Under the pieces are notes generated by a model, which did no database searches, was not told the DNA's origin, and saw only the letters and a program-made list of their open reading frames with translations. A stretch of DNA of 64,000 bases from Oscarella lobularis (taxonomy: Eukaryota > Porifera > Homoscleromorpha > Homosclerophorida > Oscarellidae). Of the stretch, positions 58,401-64,000 are shown piece by piece. The translations under genes were made by a program, and so were the position numbers. Location: positions 1,364,001-1,428,000 of the forward strand of contig NC_089189.1 of the NCBI RefSeq assembly GCF_947507565.1, read 5' to 3'. Each line of letters starts with the position of its first letter. Positions within the stretch are counted from its first letter, which is position 1.

Positions 58401-61400
58401 CCGTCGGCAGTGGGGGACGCGATGCTATGCCAGCTGAGTTACCGCCTTATTCCGGCTACACCTACGCTGTGGAATTGAGTTTGGATCAGGCGTCGGTGAA
58501 CGGATCTACGGAGGTCGTCTTCAATCAGACACTTGCCTACTACGTGGAAAATTATCTTGGGTTTCCGGTCGGAAGTGCCGTGCCTGTCGGCTACTACAAC
58601 AGAACGCTAGGCGAATGGGTGGCTTCCGAGAATGGACGTGTCGTCATGGTGCTCAATGTCACTACCTCGGTGCACGGAAAACCGATTGCTGTATTGGATG
58701 TCAGCGGGAACGGAGTACCAGCAACGCCACAGGCAAGCAGCTACTATATATAGTGTGCTAGAAACCGATTGAAATCTTTCCTCCTTTTAGGAACTGAAAA
58801 CTCTCGGAGTTCTCGAAAAAGAGTTGCTGGAACTTGGGTTGAGGTACACTGCCAATCAAAGTCTTTGGCGCATTCCAATTCGTCATTTTACGCCGTGGGA
58901 TTGCAATTGGCCGTTTGGACCTCCGAGGGACGGTTGCTCGCCTTTTCAGTGCTTTCCAAAAAAGCCCATTAAAAATCCGAGTCCACCAGAAGATCCGAAG
59001 GATCCGTGTCAGTCCAAGGTATGCAATTGGTTGCAAGTCTAATTCTTTGAATTTACTCTAATGCTTTTGTAGGGTTCAATTATCATTCCGCAAACGCAAG
59101 CGCTCGGAGAGGAGCTCAGCATTGCCGGAACGTCAATGAGTCTCTTTTACTTCAGTGACCGAGTTCTTGGCTACAAGCCTATTCTTACCATACCTCTGAC
59201 GGCTGCCTCCATACCGGCGTCTCTCAAAGCTGTACACCTCAGAGTTGTAATTAGAGGAAAGACGTTTGAGAAGAAGTTTCCGCCGTCGCCTAATCTGCAA
59301 TATCAGTTTGTGTGGGACAGAAAAGACGGCTACGGACGAACGGTCATTGGTCAAGTGACCGCATTTAGTGAGTTGAATATTCTTGTCGTTATTTGTATTT
59401 ATTTTTGTTTAGTTAGCATTGGCTACGAGTACGGATTGGTCTATTATCCAGTGTCGTCGGATTTTCGATCAAGTTTTAATCGCCTTTCGCAAGCAACCGT
59501 TTCGAGGCCAGTGAGTCGTCAAAGTGAGACAGCCGTGTTCTGGGAGAAGCGGTCTTCCGTCATTGGAAACGCTTTTGGACCCGTCGAAGTGTCTGGTTTG
59601 GGTGGCTGGTCTATCAGCGCTCATCACTCGTACGATCCGGCATCCGGCGTTCTGTATAGGGGGGACGGTAAAAGAACTCACTTCCGGGATCGTTCAAAGG
59701 TTTGAGACAGAGTCAATGTCTTTTTTTCGGTTCATTTTGCGTTCAGGTTATTGAAACACTGGTGGGTAACGGTGCTAAAAGACCAAAAGATTGCCTTCAA
59801 TGTCGTTCTTCATCTCTCTCTGGTATTTAACAACGTTATTTAATATGTCATTTTTTTGTAATTTTGTTTCTCTTCTTCTCTTCACAGCTGCGTCTTCCTT
59901 GCTTTTGCCTGTTTGCATTGCTGTTGGTGCCGACGGCAGTGTGTTCATCGGTGACTACGAGTTGATTCGAAAAGTTCATCCCGGAGGAAACATGACGACT
60001 GTCGTCGATTTCAGGTTACACATACACACTCATTTGTAGGCATTCGACGGACACTCTCTTTTAGTACCTCGCCACCCAATTATGCGTATTACATTGCAAT
60101 CAGTCCTGTGAACGGCGACCTGTTCATCTCTTACCCAAGAACAAGGCGAATCTACAGACTGAAAGCGTCGCTGTTGTCGTCTGGCCGGTCTCCTATTACC
60201 TTGGACGATGTTGACAAAGTTCCAGGTGCGGTATGGCTTTGTAATATAGTCTTGAAATTATTAACTTTCAATTAGGAGCAACTGTGTTTGCTGGCACGGG
60301 AGAAAAGTGTCATGGGTGGGACGAGAGTTGTGGCGATGACGGCCTCGCTGTCAACGCTCGCCTCTCTACTCCTAAAGGAATTTCTGTTGGATCTCGAAGT
60401 GACGTTTACTTTGCCGATGGAAAGGCGAGTAACTTTCAATTTTCTCGTAGCAAAACAATAGGCGCTGCCGTTGGTCTTTAGGTAATACGGCAGATTGGCG
60501 TTGACGGGGTTATAAGTACCTTTGCCGGGTCTCGTCAGCCGCGTGGCTGCTCACCGCCCGGCTGCACGATCGACGAAATCGAAAACGGCGACGTCGAACT
60601 TGATCGTGCCTACTTCGACTGGCCGACAGACGTCGTGGTGCAACGCGATGATGAGTCAGTTTACTTTGTCGACGGTAACGACGTTTATCACGTCACTCGC
60701 GAAGGCCGAGTGCGACTCGTTGCAGGCCATGCTCCGCACGTTACGCCTGTGTTAGAAATTTATGACGACGAAGGCAAAATAAGCAATCAATTCACTTCTC
60801 GTCGCGCTACGTCAGTCGACTTTAACAGACTTCAAGGATTAGCCATATGGCGCGACGGTTCGGTGTACTTTACAGAAACAGATGGTCGTCGCATCAATCG
60901 CGTTTTACTACTCGATCAGGACGGCTTTGTTAATCTCATTGCGGGCGTTGATTCTGATTGCGACTGCCGATCTTGCTCGTGCTTTGCCGGCGACGATCAA
61001 GCAGCAATTTCAGCAAAGCTTTCTTATCCTTCGGCTGTTGTTTTATCGCCCGATGGCGGTCAACTCTACGTCGCTGATCAGGGTAATGTTCGCGTGAGGA
61101 TGGTGCGCATTTCACTTCCTTCAGCATCGAGAGGCGGTCACTACGTCATTCCGTCGGACGACGGCCATCACGCCTTTTTATTTGACGTTACGGGTCGTCA
61201 CGTATCGACGGCACTTGCTTCATCCGGTGAAGTTGTACAGACATTTGAATACGAGGACTTTGACACGCCGCGGGGCCAGCAAGGACTGCTGATGGCAATT
61301 CGCGACCACTACAATAATTCGCTCTTTGTGCGGCGTGCGTCGGATGGTCACGCTTTTGCGCTCGAGTCGAGCTACGGCTATCGGACGAATCTTAAAATGA

Positions 61401-64000
61401 ATGACGACGGTTATCTGGGTCAAATCGTTGATCCTACTGGGACAGCTGTTCTCTTCTCGTATCACGACTCCGAGGGGTTGCTGGCATCGACTACGGATCC
61501 ACGCAATTTGGTGCACGCGTACCAATACGATGAGTATGGTCGGCTTATTCGAGACAGGCAGCCGGACGGCGGCACGACGTTTGCCTCTAAGGCTAGCGAC
61601 AATCGAGTCGACGTCCGATCGGAATCTGGACGTGGGTACAGCGTTGAATTAGCGAACATTGGGTCGGAGTCACGGCAGATTTTTACAGAGTCGAGTGGTG
61701 CAAAGACCGTTTCCAAAGACTTGAGAGACGGATCACAGTCTGTTTTATACGAAGACGGTTCGAAGACATTTATAGAGACAGCGTCTCATCCAATATGGGG
61801 TCAACAGTTACCCGTCGTTTCGAATATGACTTCAAGTCTGCCGTCTGGCCTTACTAAAGAAATATTGTCAAGACGTTATGCAGATTTTGCGACAAAGAAC
61901 GATCCACTCTCCGTGACCAGATTTGGTCATACAATGTCGGTAAGATTTAATGTTTTTTGTGTAACGATAAATTGTAGTATTTTAAAATTAAAATATCCTG
62001 TCATTTAATTTAGTTTCTGTTACGACTACATGTAGGCTCATTGTGACCCCGAAAACACGTGTTTCTTTTAAGGTGTCTGGATCTGATCTCGTTGAAGTTG
62101 AGTACGTTAGATCAACAAAGACAAGAACTGTCAAGTTTCTAAATGCTAACATGTGAGTTGTTCTGGGATCACAGGCTTGGCAGTGGTAAAGGCTAGTATT
62201 TTGTAGGGAAAGAAAATCGATATATAACAAATACGACCAAGTAGTCGAGTTCGTTACGACTGCTTCCGGTCTTTTTCCGACGAAGACAGCGTACAATCAT
62301 AACGGTCTCGTCAGCTCACAGAGTCAGGGAAACTCAACGCGAGAATTTAAATACATATCCTTTCTGTACCTGCCGCGTATATTTAGTTCTACTGCTTGCT
62401 TTCCTTGACAGTATTTTATACGACCTGAATGGTCGAATCGTTGAGGCGGTGCTAGAGGGAAATACTGTGGCTACCTTTCACTATGAACAGGGAGAGGAAA
62501 AGGTACAGTATACCGGAGTCGCACAGCTGAAGTTCTGAGTAACTGGTTCTGTCTTCATTAGCCGAGAACTATGAGACTAGCGAGCGGGAAAAATTACACT
62601 TTCACCTACGACTATTTTGACGAGTTGGAAACTATAAAGATGCCTAGCGGATCGGTTCATCGCCTAATATCAACCGTTGCACTTGGCGAAACGACAGCCG
62701 CGTACGCTGCTCCAAATCAGAACTCGTCGTACGCTAACGTTTACGACGTTGACGGCGACCTAATTCTCGAACGCTATCCAAGCGGCAAGCGAGTCATTCG
62801 CCAGCGAATGGATCTCGGCGGTCGAATAGCAGAGTCGTCGTTTGACAATTTTGTCGTCGACTACTCGTATAACGACAGAACTGACCGGGTGTCGACGATC
62901 CATCGTCATCGCGCCGGGCAACTTGGAACAGTGTCAATCCAGTCGGATGAAGTAGACGATTCGGACCAAATTCTCCAACCTCTTGTCGCTCCCGGAACGT
63001 CTACGATATCGTTTCAATACGACGGCGGCTTAGTGACTCGTCAATCGATCAGCCTGGCGAGCGACGATGGAGACGACCTTTCCGTTTCGTTTGCGTACGC
63101 GTACGATTCTTTGGTTCGCTTGTCGTCGCGAACGCTGACGATAGACGATGGGAAACAGTCGACACTCGCTTACCAATACGACAGAGCAAATAGAGTTACT
63201 CGTTTTGACGACATCTTCATTGACTACAGCCAACCGGGTGTGCACTCGCTCACCGATTCTCGACTTCGGTACAAAACTACGTTTGACGGTCATGGGAAAA
63301 TAAAGGAGCGTACCGTGACAGTGAACGGAAAGTTTGTTTACAACATGAAACTTGAATACGGCAAACATCTTCGTATTCGTTCGAAGTTGTTGTCGTTTGG
63401 CGTTGGTGACTCAGCGACGTACGAGTACGAATACGACGTCGACGGGCAATTGGTCGGCGTTGTAAAAGACGGAGCGACAGTGGAGCGTTATCGTTACGAC
63501 GCAAACGGAAATAGAATTTCATGGACAGTTAATCAGGCGTCTTATTCTGCGACGTACAACGATGTCGATCAGCTTACCGGTTTTAGTGGCAAAAATCATT
63601 ATGACGTCGACGAGGACGGATTTTTGACGCGTAAACGGGACAAGAGCTACAGCTACAGTTCACAAGGAGAACTAACGTCGATCGTTGATCTTCTTACTGG
63701 GCAAGCTGTTAGATCATACGTCTATGACGGGCTCAATCGACGCGTTGTTGAGACGTCGACGACAACAGGCGGCGTTACAAAATACCTCTACGGCGATCTG
63801 TCAAATCAACATCGCGTTACACACGTCGTCACAGCAACAAAAGAGCTAATTTCATTGCACTACGATTTGACCGGTCATCTGATCGCCTTCGATCGCGACG
63901 CTCAGCGATACTACGTCGCCGCCGATCAGGTAGGCACGCCATGGGCGGTGATTGACTCGTCGGGAGCAATCGTCAAACGGCTGTCTTATACGACGTACGG
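55331..64000 (+). CDS. Teneurin C (3' end beyond the window)
   Basis: Exons: 55331-55553, 55611-55640, 55803-56241, 56302-56540, 56570-56665, 56712-56807, 56861-56965, 57023-57115, 57170-57262, 57317-57424, 57475-57516, 57570-57771, 57825-58089, 58147-58302, 58364-58732, 58791-59018, 59073-59367, 59413-59699, 59747-59822, 59888-60014, 60065-60225, 60276-60424, 60482-61939, 62073-62152, 62207-62354, 62422-62502, 62562-64000. About 2,361 residues, ending inside the RHS shell near the edge. Phases all agree, and from EGF2 onward every exon except that ending at 61939 has the same length as in copy B. The cytoplasmic part is short with a duplicated MEM-x-AIRRSES, then a helix (IVSTLAFFIAAGLLAAVIVLA). 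EGFs, TTR-like, FN-plug ([10 protein letters not shown]), NHL (DCDCRSCSCF) and YD repeats are intact. The 30-nt exon at 55611 is plausible but short. Confidence 0.9.
56808..56860 (+). other. GT-AG intron after EGF3, teneurin C (GC in A and B)
   Basis: Donor AGAGAG/GTAAGA and acceptor TTTTTCAG/AAAG, phase 1, 53 bp. It is the counterpart of the GC-AG introns at 5020 and 31983 and differs from them at the second intron base. Confidence 0.9.
58733..58790 (+). other. GC-AG intron in the FN-plug region, teneurin C
   Basis: Donor CCACAG/GCAAGC, acceptor CTTTTAG/GAACTG, phase 0, 58 bp, as in copies A and B. Confidence 0.9.
60425..60481 (+). other. GC-AG intron in the NHL domain, teneurin C
   Basis: Donor AAG/GCGAGT, acceptor CTTTAG/GTAATA, phase 0, 57 bp. 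The final TAG of the intron is an in-frame stop, so retention would truncate the protein. Confidence 0.88.
62355..62421 (+). other. U12-type AT-AC intron, teneurin C
   Basis: 5' site ATATCCTTTC, branch site TTCCTTGAC at 62401-62409 with its A 13 nt from the end, terminal TATAC. Phase 0, joining FKY to DLNGRIVE. 67 bp. Confidence 0.96.

Noticed and set aside
1-64000. Bacterial origin of the whole window, because RHS and beta-helix proteins are typical of bacteria
   Set aside because: Consistent spliceosomal introns, including AT-AC type, type II membrane teneurin structure and PSI/Ig/EGF modules show a eukaryotic chromosome.
1-64000. CRISPR arrays, tRNA or rRNA genes, transposon ends
   Set aside because: None seen on either strand; the only tandem arrays are the short coding and promoter repeats listed.

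Overview
The window is eukaryotic and almost certainly from an early-branching animal. It has spliceosomal introns (mostly 50-75 bp with GT-AG, some GC-AG, and a minor-spliceosome AT-AC intron), type II membrane teneurins with EGF repeats, an Ig-like domain and PSI-like cysteine modules. Very short introns and close gene packing suggest a compact genome. A homoscleromorph sponge such as Oscarella is my best guess; a choanoflagellate is the main alternative. No sequence search was possible. One 200-base run of N (12559-12758) is an assembly gap.

Layout: a divergent gene pair of about 25 kb is tandemly repeated. In each unit a giant secreted beta-helix protein gene lies on the minus strand, head to head with a teneurin gene on the plus strand, and only 196-491 bp separate the two start codons. 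Unit A: beta-helix 5' part (3031-1, runs off the left edge) and teneurin A (3251-12558, stops at the gap). Unit B: beta-helix B (29965-15500, 4,763 aa) and teneurin B (30162-39937, about 2,701 aa, complete). Unit C: beta-helix C (54839-40390, 4,761 aa) and teneurin C (55331 to the right edge). Teneurin B and beta-helix C converge tail to tail, 452 bp apart. Between teneurin A and beta-helix B is an unrelated 587-codon gene (12964-15044) joining an Ig-like domain to a Crinkler-type nuclease-like plus kinase-like module.

I rebuilt the teneurin models exon by exon. Phases agree at every junction but one and exon sizes match closely across the three copies, so all three look functional. The order is: short cytoplasmic tail, membrane helix, Ser/Thr/Pro stalk, pre-EGF jelly-roll, seven EGF modules, cysteine-rich DNDxD region, TTR-like domain, FN-plug, NHL propeller, YD/RHS shell. 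Unlike vertebrate teneurins, these copies keep a long FN-plug that looks like bacterial RHS proteins. They also end the RHS core with a bacterial-style DPLGL motif and a glycine-rich tail instead of the Tox-GHH/TCAP end.

The two beta-helix genes have just three introns in 14.3 kb of coding sequence, against about 26 in each teneurin. They also carry a W-x-x-G-x-h-x-G motif that recalls bacterial surface proteins. My working idea is that the paired secreted giant and teneurin receptor are co-expressed from a shared promoter and were duplicated together as a cell-recognition or adhesion locus. The gene content and layout are seen; the function is inference.
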